The notes under the pieces were generated by a model that was given only the letters and a program-made list of their open reading frames with translations, was not told where the DNA came from and ran no database searches. From contig NZ_PCQA01000002.1 in assembly GCF_002979915.1 (NCBI RefSeq), forward strand, positions 248,001-312,000: DNA of 64,000 nt, written 5' to 3'. The DNA comes from Arthrobacter sp. MYb213. Its GTDB lineage: Bacteria > Actinomycetota > Actinomycetes > Actinomycetales > Micrococcaceae. Below are positions 36,696 to 46,673 of this stretch, one piece after another. A program made the translations under genes and the position numbers. Position 1 is the first letter of the stretch, and each line of letters starts with the position of its first letter.

Positions 36696-37487
36696 TTAAG
36701 CCTGTCCTCCTTCCGCAGCCGGAGCTGCAGCGCCCTTGCTACGTTCTGGACGTCGACGACGCTCGCCACCACGTGGACGATCGTTGCCAGCGCCACCACG
36801 GCCACCGCGTGCCGGAGCGGCAGCGGCCTGCTGTGCAGCAAGTTCCTTGGCGGTTACGTCACCCTTGTAGATCCAAACCTTCACGCCGATACGGCCGAAG
36901 GTGGTCTTGGCTTCGAACTTACCAAAGTCGATGTTCGCACGCAGGGTGTGCAGTGGCACACGACCTTCGCGGTAGAACTCCTTGCGGGACATTTCTGCAC
37001 CGCCAAGTCGACCGGAGCACTGAACGCGGATGCCCTTGGCACCAGCGCGCATTGCCGACTGCATTGCCTTCTTCATCGCGCGGCGGAAAGCCACACGTGA
37101 AGCAAGCTGCTCGGCGATGCCCTGGGCGACCAACTGGGCCTCCATGTCAGGGTTCTTGACCTCGAGGATGTTCAGCTGAACCTGCTTAGCTGTCATCTTC
37201 TCCAGTGCGCCACGGATGCGATCTGCTTCGGCGCCGCGGCGACCGATAACGATGCCCGGACGTGCGGTGTGGATATCCACACGAACACGGTCACGAGTAC
37301 GCTCGATCTCTACGCGGGCAATGCCTGCACGATCCATTCCGGTAGACAGCAATGCGCGGATTTTTACGTCTTCTTTTACGTAATCTGCGTAGCGCTGTCC
37401 TGGCTTGCTGCTATCGGCGAACCAGTGCGAAACGTGGTCAGTGGTGATGCCGAGACGGAAACCGTTCGGGTTTACCTTCTGTCCCAT
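36696..37487 (-). CDS. rpsC: 30S ribosomal protein S3
   Basis: S3 (263 aa) at the mRNA entry site. [20 protein letters not shown], the KH domain [20 protein letters not shown] and [11 protein letters not shown] are conserved. The C-terminal 45 residues are an Ala/Gly/Arg-rich extension typical of high-GC Gram-positives. Abuts rplV. Confidence 0.97.
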   Translation of the reverse strand: MGQKVNPNGFRLGITTDHVSHWFADSSKPGQRYADYVKEDVKIRALLSTGMDRAGIARVEIERTRDRVRVDIHTARPGIVIGRRGAEADRIRGALEKMTAKQVQLNILEVKNPDMEAQLVAQGIAEQLASRVAFRRAMKKAMQSAMRAGAKGIRVQCSGRLGGAEMSRKEFYREGRVPLHTLRANIDFGKFEAKTTFGRIGVKVWIYKGDVTAKELAAQQAAAAPARGGRGGAGNDRPRGGERRRRPERSKGAAAPAAEGGQA

Positions 37488-37853
37488 TTAGTTCTCCCCA
37501 CCCTTCTCCGGGGTTGAAACAACCACGGTGACGTGGCTGGTGCGCTTCTTGATCTGGAATGCGCGACCCTGAGCTCGCGGCTGGAACCGCTTCATGGTCG
37601 GTCCCTCGTCAACAAACGCTTCGCTGATGATCAGCTCGTCCTCATTGAATGCTTCACCTGCGCGGTCCGCGGCGGCACGGGCGTTAGCCACTGCCGATGC
37701 GACAACCTTGTACACTGGCTCCGAAGCTGCCTGTGGGGCAAACTTCAAGATAGCCAGCGCTTCGTTCGTCTGTAGACCACGAACAAGGTTGACGACGCGC
37801 CGGGCCTTCATAGGCGTCACGCGGATATGGCGCGCAATTGCCTTGGCTTCCAT
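37488..37853 (-). CDS. rplV: 50S ribosomal protein L22
   Basis: L22 (121 aa), with the beta hairpin lining the exit tunnel: [20 protein letters not shown] and [18 protein letters not shown] are conserved. ATG 37853 fits the family and has GAAGGAAAG upstream; the frame opens 13 codons earlier. Confidence 0.96.
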   Translation of the reverse strand: MEAKAIARHIRVTPMKARRVVNLVRGLQTNEALAILKFAPQAASEPVYKVVASAVANARAAADRAGEAFNEDELIISEAFVDEGPTMKRFQPRAQGRAFQIKKRTSHVTVVVSTPEKGGEN

Positions 37854-37912
37854 TGCTTTCCTTCTCTCGTCTTTCGAAGAAGTGCTAAGCATCTCTAGAT
37901 CCCTTGCGGGAC

Positions 37913-38194
37913 CTAGCGACGCTTGCCCTTCTTGTCGTCCTTCACGTGGCCACGGAACGTGCGGGTCAGTGCAAACTCTCCGAGCTTGTGACCGACCATT
38001 GATTCGGTAACAAACACAGGAATGTGCTTACGACCGTCGTGCACGGCGATGGTGTGTCCCAGCATGTCCGGGATGATCATCGAACGGCGGGACCACGTCT
38101 TGATGACGTTCTTGGTGCCCTTTTCGTTCTCAGCTTCGACCTTGAGGAAGAGGTGCTGATCGACGAAGGGGCCTTTCTTCAGGCTGCGTGGCAT
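37913..38194 (-). CDS. rpsS: 30S ribosomal protein S19
   Basis: S19 (93 aa), a head protein: [40 protein letters not shown] and [20 protein letters not shown] are conserved. Between rplB (12 bases) and rplV (59 bases). Confidence 0.97.
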   Translation of the reverse strand: MPRSLKKGPFVDQHLFLKVEAENEKGTKNVIKTWSRRSMIIPDMLGHTIAVHDGRKHIPVFVTESMVGHKLGEFALTRTFRGHVKDDKKGKRR

Positions 38195-38206
38195 GTTTCC
38201 AGGCTC

Positions 38207-39046
38207 CTATCGCTTGTTCTTGCCGGTCTTGCGACGACGCACAATGAGCTTGTCGCTTTCCTTATTTGGACGACGAGTACGACCCTCGCGCTTACCGTTC
38301 GGGTTGACTGGGTGACGTCCACCGGACGTCTTACCCTCGCCACCACCGTGCGGGTGATCAATTGGGTTCATGGCAACGCCACGCACGGTTGGGCGAACGC
38401 CCTTCCAGCGCATACGGCCAGCCTTACCCCAGTTGATGTTGATCTGCTCAGCGTTACCAACTTCGCCGATGGTTGCGCGGCAGCGCACATCAACGTTGCG
38501 GATTTCGCCGGATGGCAGACGCAACTGCGCGAAGCGACCTTCACGAGCTACAAGCTGGATCGATGAGCCAGCGGAGCGAGCCATTTTGGCGCCACCGCCT
38601 GGGCGCAACTCGACAGCGTGGATAACTGAACCAACAGGGATGTTACGAAGCGGCAGGTTGTTACCTGGCTTGATATCCGCTGCTGGGCCGGCCTCGACCT
38701 TGTCGCCCTGCTTGAGGTTGTTCGGTGCCACGATGTAGCGCTTGGTTCCATCAATGTAGTGGAGCAAAGCGATACGTGCGGTGCGGTTCGGATCGTACTC
38801 GATGTGAGCAACGGTTGCCGGAACGCCATCTTTGTCATGACGACGGAAGTCGATGACGCGGTAGGCACGCTTGTGTCCGCCACCCTTGTGTCGGGTGGTG
38901 ATCTTACCGGAGTTGTTACGGCCGCCAGTCTTGGTGAGTGGACGAACCAGTGACTTTTCCGGAGTCGATCGGGTGATTTCTGCGAAGTCAGCTACCGACG
39001 AGCCACGAAGGCCCGGGGTAGTTGGCTTGTACTTACGAATTCCCAT
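38207..39046 (-). CDS. rplB: 50S ribosomal protein L2
   Basis: L2 (279 aa), needed for subunit association and peptidyl transfer. [40 protein letters not shown] and the [20 protein letters not shown] block with the conserved His are present. Basic C terminus intact. Confidence 0.98.
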   Translation of the reverse strand: MGIRKYKPTTPGLRGSSVADFAEITRSTPEKSLVRPLTKTGGRNNSGKITTRHKGGGHKRAYRVIDFRRHDKDGVPATVAHIEYDPNRTARIALLHYIDGTKRYIVAPNNLKQGDKVEAGPAADIKPGNNLPLRNIPVGSVIHAVELRPGGGAKMARSAGSSIQLVAREGRFAQLRLPSGEIRNVDVRCRATIGEVGNAEQININWGKAGRMRWKGVRPTVRGVAMNPIDHPHGGGEGKTSGGRHPVNPNGKREGRTRRPNKESDKLIVRRRKTGKNKR

Positions 39047-39077
39047 TATTTAAATTCCTCGTTAAAGTGGTCTCCGC

Positions 39078-39380
39078 TTAGGAAAGCGGACCGCCGAAGA
39101 TGTCAATCGATCCTTCTTTCAAAGTGATGATTGCACGCTTGGTATCCTTGCGTGAACCCCACCCGAATTTGGTGCGCTTGCGCTTACCGGTTCGATTCAT
39201 GGTGTTTACGGACTCAACCTTGACGTTGAAGATAGCTTCAACGGCATTCTTGATTTCCGCTTTGTTTGAACGTGGGTCAACCAAGAAGGTGTACTGACCT
39301 TCATCGATTAGGCCGTAGCTCTTTTCCGATACGACTGGTGCGATGACCACGTCGTGCGGAGCCTTTGAGAAGATGCTCAT
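39078..39380 (-). CDS. rplW: 50S ribosomal protein L23
   Basis: L23 (100 aa), docking site for trigger factor and SRP at the tunnel exit: [40 protein letters not shown] and [12 protein letters not shown] are conserved. Its ATG overlaps the rplD stop by one base. Confidence 0.97.
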   Translation of the reverse strand: MSIFSKAPHDVVIAPVVSEKSYGLIDEGQYTFLVDPRSNKAEIKNAVEAIFNVKVESVNTMNRTGKRKRTKFGWGSRKDTKRAIITLKEGSIDIFGGPLS

Positions 39381-39982
39381 TACTTGGCTTCCTCCTTCTG
39401 GACCAGTGCTTCGAAGGCAGCCTTGGTGAAGACTACGTCATCCGAAACCAGAACATCGTAGGTGTTCAACTGGTCGACGTATAGAACGTGCACAGAATCA
39501 AGGTTGCGTACCGAAAGGGCAGCAACATCGTTTGCGCGATCAATGACGACGAGCAGGTTCTTACGTTCGGTCAACGAACGCAAGGTAGCCAGAGCTTCCT
39601 TGGTCGATGGCGTTTCGCCAGATACCAGGTTCTCGATCACGTGAACACGATCGAAGCGTGCACGATCAGACAAAGCGCCGCGCAGTGCAGCAGCCTTCAT
39701 CTTCTTCGGGGTACGCTGCGAGTAGTCGCGTGGGGTTGGACCGTGGACAATGCCACCGCCGGTCATGTGTGGAGCACGGATCGAACCCTGACGGGCGCGG
39801 CCGGTACCCTTCTGAGCATGTGGCTTACGCCCGGCGCCGGAAACTTCCGAGCGATCCTTGGTCTTGTGGGTACCCTGACGTGCGGCAGCAAGCTGAGCCA
39901 CAACGACCTGGTGCAACAGTGGGACGTTGGTCTGTACGGCGAAGATGCTCTCTGGCAGTTCGACGTTAAGTGCCTTAGTCAT
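39380..39982 (-). CDS. rplD: 50S ribosomal protein L4
   Basis: L4 (200 aa): [20 protein letters not shown], the tunnel loop [20 protein letters not shown], and [20 protein letters not shown] are conserved. In other bacteria L4 represses its own operon. Four bases after rplC. Confidence 0.97.
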   Translation of the reverse strand: MTKALNVELPESIFAVQTNVPLLHQVVVAQLAAARQGTHKTKDRSEVSGAGRKPHAQKGTGRARQGSIRAPHMTGGGIVHGPTPRDYSQRTPKKMKAAALRGALSDRARFDRVHVIENLVSGETPSTKEALATLRSLTERKNLLVVIDRANDVAALSVRNLDSVHVLYVDQLNTYDVLVSDDVVFTKAAFEALVQKEEAK

Positions 39983-39986
39983 TTAC

Positions 39987-40637
39987 TTATGCTCCCTTCA
40001 CGGCGGTGCGTACGAGAACGACGCGACCGCGAGCGCCTGGAACGGCACCCTTGATCAGCAGGAGGTTCTTCTCAGCGTCGATAGCGTGAATGGTCAGGTT
40101 CTGAGTGGTTACCCGCTCAGCACCCATACGACCAGCCATCTTCTGTCCACGGAAGACGCGACCTGGGGTCGATGCGCCGCCGATGGAACCTGGCTTACGG
40201 TGGTTCTTGTGAGCACCGTGGGATGCAGGAGCACCGTGGAATCCGTGACGCTTCATAACGCCAGCGAAACCCTTACCCTTCGAGGTGCCAACAACATCGA
40301 CCTTCTGGCCAGCGTTGAACAGCTCTACGGATAGTTCCTGTCCTGCGGTGTACTCTGCGACGTCTTCGGTACGCAGTTCCACCAGGTGACGACGTGGGGT
40401 CACGCCGGCAGCTTCAAAGTGACCAGCCAGTGGCTTGGTGACCTTGCGTGGGTCGATCTGGCCGTAGCCGATCTGAACTGCGGTGTAGCCGTCACGTTCT
40501 GCATTAACTAGCTTGGTGACAACGTTGCTGTCAGCCTGCACGACGGTGACTGGGATCAGAATGTTGTTTTCATCCCAAACCTGGGTCATGCCGAGCTTCG
40601 TGCCCAACAGGCCCTTTACATTGCGGGTTGCGGTCAT
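39987..40637 (-). CDS. rplC: 50S ribosomal protein L3
   Basis: L3 (216 aa), reaching toward the peptidyl transferase centre: [39 protein letters not shown] and [20 protein letters not shown] are conserved. Twenty bases after rpsJ. Confidence 0.97.
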   Translation of the reverse strand: MTATRNVKGLLGTKLGMTQVWDENNILIPVTVVQADSNVVTKLVNAERDGYTAVQIGYGQIDPRKVTKPLAGHFEAAGVTPRRHLVELRTEDVAEYTAGQELSVELFNAGQKVDVVGTSKGKGFAGVMKRHGFHGAPASHGAHKNHRKPGSIGGASTPGRVFRGQKMAGRMGAERVTTQNLTIHAIDAEKNLLLIKGAVPGARGRVVLVRTAVKGA

Positions 40638-40657
40638 AGTTTTCTCGCCACCTCCCC

Positions 40658-40966
40658 TTAAAGCTTGATTTCGATGTTGACATCCGCTGGCAGATCGAGA
40701 CGCATCAGCGAATCTACGGCCTTCGGGGTCGGATCAACAATGTCGATCAGACGCTTGTGCGTGCGCATTTCGAAGTGCTCACGGCTGTCTTTGTACTTGT
40801 GTGGCGAACGGATAACGCAGTACACGTTCTTTTCCGTTGGCAGCGGCACTGGGCCGACTACGGTTGCGCCTGCGCGCGTGACCGTCTCAACGATCTTCCG
40901 GGCCGAAACGTCAATGACCTCGTGGTCATACGACTTCAGCCGGATGCGGATTTTCTGTCCCGCCAT
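40658..40966 (-). CDS. rpsJ: 30S ribosomal protein S10
   Basis: S10 (102 aa), also the NusE transcription factor: [40 protein letters not shown] and [20 protein letters not shown] are conserved. The frame is open 24 codons further upstream, but ATG 40966 gives the invariant 102-residue family length. First gene of the S10 operon. Confidence 0.97.
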   Translation of the reverse strand: MAGQKIRIRLKSYDHEVIDVSARKIVETVTRAGATVVGPVPLPTEKNVYCVIRSPHKYKDSREHFEMRTHKRLIDIVDPTPKAVDSLMRLDLPADVNIEIKL

Positions 40967-41114
40967 GGCGTCATGCCTCTTCCTGTTAGCACTATCAAAA
41001 ATTACTGTGCCTATATACGGGTTCTTGCGAACCGGCACGCCTTACGCTGCGACTGAATCCGGATTAGATCCGGGTTCCTCACCCGCAGGTGGCTCCGACC
41101 CCCGCGGTCGGGCG

Positions 41115-41139
41115 TGTCGTGAAATTTTCAGTCACGACA
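41115..41139. promoter_or_regulatory. Inverted repeat in the S10 operon leader
   Basis: TGTCGTGA (41115-41122) and TCACGACA (41132-41139) form an 8-bp stem with a 9-base A/T loop about 150 bases before rpsJ. The 398-base gap 40967-41364 holds no gene. It could be a leader structure of the S10 mRNA or an operator; the promoter itself is unclear (TATAAG near 41171-41176 on the minus strand is one option). Confidence 0.35.
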
Positions 41140-41254
41140 ATTCCGACATAGTTTTCACTTTGTGCGAAGGTCTTATAGTTTGTCACCGTTGTATCGATCC
41201 CGAACCTCAGGCATTATCCTGCGTGAGAGTCGATCCCTGTCGAACAAACCGATT

Positions 41255-41278
41255 CCGATTACCCCTCGCGGGGATCGG
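41255..41278 (-). terminator. Possible terminator of the polytopic membrane protein gene
   Basis: Stem CCGAT+CCCC / GGGG+ATCGG (41255-41278) with a 2-base bulge and TCGC loop, about 90 bases after the stop at 41365; moderately T-rich sequence follows on the minus strand. Confidence 0.4.
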
Positions 41279-41364
41279 GTTGCAATCAAGCAACTTATCT
41301 AGTCTGACAGGTCGACCGCCCTCGCGCAAATCTTTTGTACTGATTTAGCGCCGTGATCTTGACC

Positions 41365-44300
41365 TCACGAGTTCAAATTGTCCTGATCTGGCCGTGAATT
41401 TTCATCCTGACCGAACTCAGCGTGACTTTGGGCCGGCTGCTCCTCGCTCCGGGGTTTGCGCTCCACCCGGACCAGCTTTAATACCGCGGCCACAATCAAG
41501 CCAACCCCGGCAAGCACCAGCCAGAGGAAGGCTAGGTAACGCAAGAACCATAGTACGGCCACAGTAATGGCAATGGCACCCCACCAGATGTAGCGTTTCT
41601 GTCCTAATTTCAGTCCCAGGACAATCAACGCGGCAAAGAAGAACAGGCTAAAGACCTGCGCAAATCCATTACCGTCTATCAGGGTACTGATCTGCGTGAG
41701 CGAGGCTAGGACCGCACCGACAATCACATACTTGTGGGCTGCGCGCCCTCGTTTGCCCACAAAGTGCCGCGCAGCCAAAATAATCGCAAGCACCGCGAAG
41801 TAAAGGAAGAAGATACTAAGAACAGGCATCTGGCGAATCTGGACATAACTGCTAAAGGCCAACAGCGCAGCCAGCGCTATGAGCGCGTCGCTCCCCCACA
41901 GCCCGAAGCGCGCAGGCAATTCGAAGAACCTGATCACGGCGCCGGCGACAAAGATTAGTAGCGCCCCGGCGATAATCCATGCGGTGCGCAGATCGTTGAA
42001 GTGCATCAGCGAGCCTGCGACTGCCGTGCTGAGAATCATTGCCGCGAAATAAACCCGGGCGGCTTGTCCCGCAGCATCCTTGGAAAAGCGAACATCGCGT
42101 GGGTAGTGAGGCACCTGCTCCGCGAACCTGCCATGCAGTAACGAAATTACCAGCAACAAGATCGCGGTGAGCAGTAACTGCCAGGTCGGGTCCATCCACG
42201 GTTGCAGGCTAAAGCTTGATCCTTCACGCCAGTAGCCAATGCCTTGGCCAATGGCGCCTAGCAGCGCCACACTGGATCCGGCCGCCAACCACGCGATCTT
42301 TCGGGTATGTACCAAAAGTCCGAGTTGTACCGCGCTCACTAGAAGCACCAACGCGATCCAGCCGGCACCGTCAGCGACCAGAGCGATGGTCAACAAGGCA
42401 AAGAGTGTACCAAAGACCGGGGCGAAGCGCAGCGTGGATGAATTCCGCAATGGCCATTGCGCGCCAAGTGCCAGCAATGCCACGGCGAGCAACAAGATTT
42501 GTGCCACCTGCACAGACCACCACGGCCCGTGAATCCACCCGGTTACTTCGAAGCTTTGAACACCTTGGAGATAGATGAGCCCGCACAGCCCAATCACCGT
42601 AGCGAATAAGAGGAACTCTGCATGCTGCGTTTGTTTTCTCAGTGCGTAGAAGCCCTTCACCGAGTGAATAATCCACAGACTGATCCCGAGCAGCATAGTG
42701 CCACGGTCATACAGTCCGAAGCCTAAGTCGCCCACGAGCAAGACCAAGGGCAGCAGGCAGACTAGGCCTACGGTAATCCAACGCATTTCCAGGCTCAGCG
42801 GACGTTTGGCGCGCATCACCAGGAACAAGCGGACCAGTTGCGGAAGCATCACTGAAACTATCATCAGCGCAAAGCGTCCGGAATAGTCCAACAATAGGTA
42901 GTTCGCGAACCACCAGATACACACGCTGAAGGTCAGTTGTGCGGCGGATGCATAGACCGTCTTCCAATGTGGCGCGTGGACCTTGCGGGCATTGAGTAGA
43001 TAGAAGCCTAGATTTGTCAGTCCAACAATCACCACGATGAGCAATGATCCTTGGAAACTGAGCATCAGCAGCGCGGCACTGGCCACCAACACCATAATGC
43101 GCAGTAGTTGCGCATCTCGCTGTTGGCCGCGACTATCCAGGCGCCAGCCGGCCAGGATCACATTGACTAGCGCGAGGATGATCCCCAACCCAAGCCAGGT
43201 CCCTGCGCTCAGCGTCAGGAAGCTCGTTTCCTCCCGCCCGGCCACCTGATTCTGTAGTGACACGACGTAGCTGAGCGTTATCACCGCAAGCAATACCGAG
43301 GCACCAAAATGAATGAGGTGTTCGCGTGTAGGCAGAACCTGGCGTTTGCTTCGAAGGGTCGAGAGCAGCCACAGCGCAAAGAGCGGCAGCCATAAACCCA
43401 CCACCCAGGCTAAGTTCAAAGATTCGAACACCGTTGCGGCGCGGCCATAGCCTTGTGCTACGCCCGTTGGTTCTCCAAACCCAGTGAGCAGTTCTTGCAG
43501 TGCCCGGCCCACAAAACCGCCGAAGACCAATACGCCAAGCCAGCGGGTGAGGTCCAGAACGAGGTGCCAGCGACGCTGTGTTTCGTTGCGGAAGGCAAGA
43601 GTCAGGCCAATAATTGCTACCGCCAAGGCCGGCAGTACACGCCAGGCGAATAGGCCGCTGGCCGTCATGGCTAGTATCGCCAGCAGCACAATGGCGACGG
43701 CTTCAATCTTTCCTCGCTGGCGTAGTGCATTCAGCGTGAATATCTGCAGGACTGGAATCAATAACACCGCATACCACCAAGGCACCTGCGGTCCGGCAAG
43801 ATGCGTCACGGCTACGAGCGCTGAGCCAACGACCAACGCCCACAATGCAATGCGTTCGGAACGCCACCAGCTGGCAGGAACCACAAAGAGCTGGCGGTAG
43901 CCGTGGGCGAAGTGTGTGACGGCTAAGGCCTGCCCGGCCCACAGCACTGCGCTAATTGCCCAAATAAATTCTGGTTCCATGCCTAGGTAATTACCGGTAG
44001 CAAAGATCAGCAGCATGAAGGTCACCCGGGCAGCGTAGAGCCGGTACAAACGGAACCGCTCGATGAGCACAATCGTCAGTAGCAGGTGCGCGGTGACCAA
44101 GAAGAAGACCCAGAGAAGATCGCGCGGGTTCAACGAGCTATACATCACCAAAGCCAGGCCGAGCACTAACAATGGCAGAAGTTGCCCGGTGGCGAAGACC
44201 GCCGAATAGAACAAAGAAGAGCGAACCTTTTCGCTGCGCACGGCCAGCACGAGCAAGAGCACCGAGAGGAGCAGCAAGAAAAGTAGGTAGAACAAGATGC

Positions 44301-45063
44301 CGCGTTGCACCGTAGCCGCGCAGGCCATGGTGGTGGAGACCAAGACGAACACTGCAATCCATGCGAGCACTCGTGAACGTAGGCGGATCGTGGCAAAACC
44401 GACGGCGAGCGTACCAATGACTGAGAAGATCAGCCACACCACCGGGGCGGAAAGCGACAGCGTCTGATAGGTGGCGATTCCCGCGAGTGGAAGTAAGGCT
44501 AGTCCGGTTCCGGCGAATGCACTCGCAGCAGGTTTAAGGTTTTCCTTGGCCGCATGTACGTAGAGGCCTACGCCGTAAAAGGCTGCGGCGAGCACAAACA
44601 GGGAGATAAGTTTTGGAAGCGGTGGCAACGCGAAGCTGAGGAAGAGTGCTGCGGCGGCCACGATGAGCAGGGCCGCTACGTACAGCGTGACGTTGATATT
44701 GCGTAGTTCTCGTTCGCGTGCGGTGAGGACCTTGACCGGACGCGCTGGCGCTTGCGGAGCGGCAGGCTTGAGCGTTGGCTGCGCATAAACTCCGGCGGGT
44801 GAACTTTGCGCCGAAACATTTGCTGTCCACTCGGTTTGTGGTTGAACTGTTGGCGGTGCGTTGCTGGGTGGCTGTGGCAGCTGGACGGCTACCGGGGCTG
44901 CTTGTTTGGCCTCGCGCGCGGCGTAGTTGGTGGCGGCGTTGTAGCCTTCCTGCCAGGCCTGCTGTTTTGCTTGGGCATCGCCGGACTGCTTCTTTTGACC
45001 GACTCGATATCCAATGAAAAAGCTTAACGCCAAGAGCAAGATCACTACGATGAACCAGAACAT
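41365..45063 (-). CDS. Giant polytopic membrane protein, unknown function
   Basis: A 1232-residue protein. Residues 1-20 are a membrane helix followed by GYRVGQKK; 30-115 are a Gln/Ala/Pro-rich soluble linker; from about 123 to 1200 I see roughly 35 closely packed hydrophobic helices with very short loops, then an acidic C-terminal tail. The first block (NVTLYVAALLIVAAAALFLS, then GVGLYVHAAKENLKPAASAF) resembles the repeated unit of DUF2339/SCO7613-type actinobacterial membrane proteins, which have no established function. No catalytic motif is visible. ATG 45063 with AAGGGCG upstream. Monocistronic between tuf and rpsJ, normally neighbours. Confidence 0.85.
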   Translation of the reverse strand: MFWFIVVILLLALSFFIGYRVGQKKQSGDAQAKQQAWQEGYNAATNYAAREAKQAAPVAVQLPQPPSNAPPTVQPQTEWTANVSAQSSPAGVYAQPTLKPAAPQAPARPVKVLTARERELRNINVTLYVAALLIVAAAALFLSFALPPLPKLISLFVLAAAFYGVGLYVHAAKENLKPAASAFAGTGLALLPLAGIATYQTLSLSAPVVWLIFSVIGTLAVGFATIRLRSRVLAWIAVFVLVSTTMACAATVQRGILFYLLFLLLLSVLLLVLAVRSEKVRSSLFYSAVFATGQLLPLLVLGLALVMYSSLNPRDLLWVFFLVTAHLLLTIVLIERFRLYRLYAARVTFMLLIFATGNYLGMEPEFIWAISAVLWAGQALAVTHFAHGYRQLFVVPASWWRSERIALWALVVGSALVAVTHLAGPQVPWWYAVLLIPVLQIFTLNALRQRGKIEAVAIVLLAILAMTASGLFAWRVLPALAVAIIGLTLAFRNETQRRWHLVLDLTRWLGVLVFGGFVGRALQELLTGFGEPTGVAQGYGRAATVFESLNLAWVVGLWLPLFALWLLSTLRSKRQVLPTREHLIHFGASVLLAVITLSYVVSLQNQVAGREETSFLTLSAGTWLGLGIILALVNVILAGWRLDSRGQQRDAQLLRIMVLVASAALLMLSFQGSLLIVVIVGLTNLGFYLLNARKVHAPHWKTVYASAAQLTFSVCIWWFANYLLLDYSGRFALMIVSVMLPQLVRLFLVMRAKRPLSLEMRWITVGLVCLLPLVLLVGDLGFGLYDRGTMLLGISLWIIHSVKGFYALRKQTQHAEFLLFATVIGLCGLIYLQGVQSFEVTGWIHGPWWSVQVAQILLLAVALLALGAQWPLRNSSTLRFAPVFGTLFALLTIALVADGAGWIALVLLVSAVQLGLLVHTRKIAWLAAGSSVALLGAIGQGIGYWREGSSFSLQPWMDPTWQLLLTAILLLVISLLHGRFAEQVPHYPRDVRFSKDAAGQAARVYFAAMILSTAVAGSLMHFNDLRTAWIIAGALLIFVAGAVIRFFELPARFGLWGSDALIALAALLAFSSYVQIRQMPVLSIFFLYFAVLAIILAARHFVGKRGRAAHKYVIVGAVLASLTQISTLIDGNGFAQVFSLFFFAALIVLGLKLGQKRYIWWGAIAITVAVLWFLRYLAFLWLVLAGVGLIVAAVLKLVRVERKPRSEEQPAQSHAEFGQDENSRPDQDNLNS

Positions 45064-45161
45064 ACTTCGCCCTTAACTAGATGAGCCCGTAACGGGATAT
45101 CAACTCATCCAATTAGACCACTGTCTAGATATACTTGCGAGGTAAGACTCGTTATTAAGCA

Positions 45162-45203
45162 AAAAGATCTCCACTACTTCCGAAGAAGTAGTGGAGATCT
45201 TTT
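45162..45203 (-). terminator. tuf terminator
   Basis: A perfect 19-bp stem (45162-45180 with 45185-45203), CGAA tetraloop, with A4/T4 ends; 37 bases after the tuf stop. Confidence 0.9.
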
Positions 45204-45239
45204 ATGTCAGACCAGTCGGTCTAGATCATTAGTAGCGAA

Positions 45240-46430
45240 CTACTTGGTGATCTTGGTGACCTTGCCCGAACCAACGGTGCGGCCGCCTTCGCGGATAGCG
45301 AAGCCGAGGCCATCTTCCATGGCGATTGGCTGAATCAGCTCAACCGACATTTCGGTGTTGTCGCCAGGCATAACCATCTCGGTGCCTTCTGGCAACGTGA
45401 TGACGCCGGTGACGTCGGTGGTGCGGAAGTAGAACTGCGGACGGTAGTTCGAGTAGAACGGGTTGTGACGTCCGCCTTCGTCCTTCGACAGGATGTAGAC
45501 GTTGGCATCGAAGCCGGTGTGTGGGGTGATCGAGCCTGGGGCTACGATTACCTGTCCACGCTCGACATCGTCGCGCTTCAGACCGCGAAGCAGCAGGCCA
45601 CAGTTCTCGCCGGCCCATGCTTCGTCAAGCTGCTTGTGGAACATCTCGATACCGGTAACGGTGGTCTTCTGGATCGGACGGATGCCGACAACTTCGACCT
45701 CCGAGTTGATCTTCAGGGTGCCACGCTCGGCGCGACCGGTTACAACGGTACCGCGACCGGTGATGGTGAAGACGTCTTCAATTGGCATCAGGAATGGCTT
45801 GTCGCGATCACGAACTGGGTTCGGGATGTAGGTATCGACAGCATCCATCAGTTCCTCGATGGACTTGGTCCATACTGGATCGCCTTCCAGAGCCTTCAGG
45901 CCCGAAACGCGTACCACTGGAGCGTCATCGCCATCGAAGCCCTGCGAGGAAAGAAGTTCACGAACTTCCATCTCGACGAGCTCTAGGAGCTCCTCGTCCT
46001 CAACCATGTCCGACTTGTTCAGTGCGACCATCAAGGTTGGAACACCAACCTGGCGGGCCAGCAGAACGTGCTCGCGGGTCTGAGCCATTGGGCCGTCAGT
46101 AGCGGCAACCACGAGGATTGCGCCGTCCATCTGAGCAGCACCGGTGATCATGTTCTTGACATAGTCAGCGTGACCTGGAGCGTCTACGTGTGCGTAGTGA
46201 CGGCTCGGGGTCTGGTACTCAACGTGCGAGATATTGATAGTAATACCGCGCTGGCGCTCTTCTGGAGCCGAGTCAACCGACGCGAAGTCGCGCTGCTCGT
46301 TGACATCTGGGTACTTGTCAGCAAGTACCTTGGAGATGGCAGCGGTCAACGTGGTCTTACCGTGGTCAACGTGACCAATGGTGCCGATGTTGACGTGCGG
46401 CTTGGTCCGCTCGAACTTTGCCTTTGCCAC
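45240..46430 (-). CDS. tuf: Elongation factor Tu
   Basis: EF-Tu (396 aa) delivers aminoacyl-tRNA to the ribosome. G1 GHVDHGKT (19-26), G3 DAPGHADY, G4 NKSD and the domain 2/3 blocks are intact. Strongly biased codons. GTG 46430 follows AGGAGGAACCT. Separated from fusA by 243 bases that hold a candidate promoter and a hairpin, so it has its own transcript. Confidence 0.99.
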   Translation of the reverse strand: MAKAKFERTKPHVNIGTIGHVDHGKTTLTAAISKVLADKYPDVNEQRDFASVDSAPEERQRGITINISHVEYQTPSRHYAHVDAPGHADYVKNMITGAAQMDGAILVVAATDGPMAQTREHVLLARQVGVPTLMVALNKSDMVEDEELLELVEMEVRELLSSQGFDGDDAPVVRVSGLKALEGDPVWTKSIEELMDAVDTYIPNPVRDRDKPFLMPIEDVFTITGRGTVVTGRAERGTLKINSEVEVVGIRPIQKTTVTGIEMFHKQLDEAWAGENCGLLLRGLKRDDVERGQVIVAPGSITPHTGFDANVYILSKDEGGRHNPFYSNYRPQFYFRTTDVTGVITLPEGTEMVMPGDNTEMSVELIQPIAMEDGLGFAIREGGRTVGSGKVTKITK

Positions 46431-46498
46431 AGGTTCCTCCTAGAAACGTTTACAGAAGACTTACTTTCGTTTGCGCGGTTCGCAAACGAACTGAAATT

Positions 46499-46504
46499 AG
46501 TCTA
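46499..46504 (-). promoter_or_regulatory. Candidate tuf -10 element
   Basis: TAGACT on the minus strand (46504-46499) about 70 bases before the tuf GTG. The -35 region is AT-rich but not canonical. The same hexamer precedes rpsL, rplN and acpS. Confidence 0.4.
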
Positions 46505-46586
46505 CTGGGGGCTTGGATAAATATAAAAATTTCGGTCCTGCGCGGGCCCTGCATGTGATGCAAATCCCTCGTTGGCCGTTTGCGAG

Positions 46587-46613
46587 GCCGGCTTCATTGG
46601 CAATAAAGCCGGC
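46587..46613. terminator. Hairpin between fusA and tuf
   Basis: GCCGGCTTCATT (46587-46598) pairs with AATAAAGCCGGC (46602-46613) with one G-U. About 60 bases after the fusA stop; a terminator or attenuator that would lower readthrough into tuf. Confidence 0.5.
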
Positions 46614-46673
46614 TTCGCGATCGGCCACTCCCCCACACGGGCGGGGTCACGGCCAAGTTTGGTTCCTAGACGA

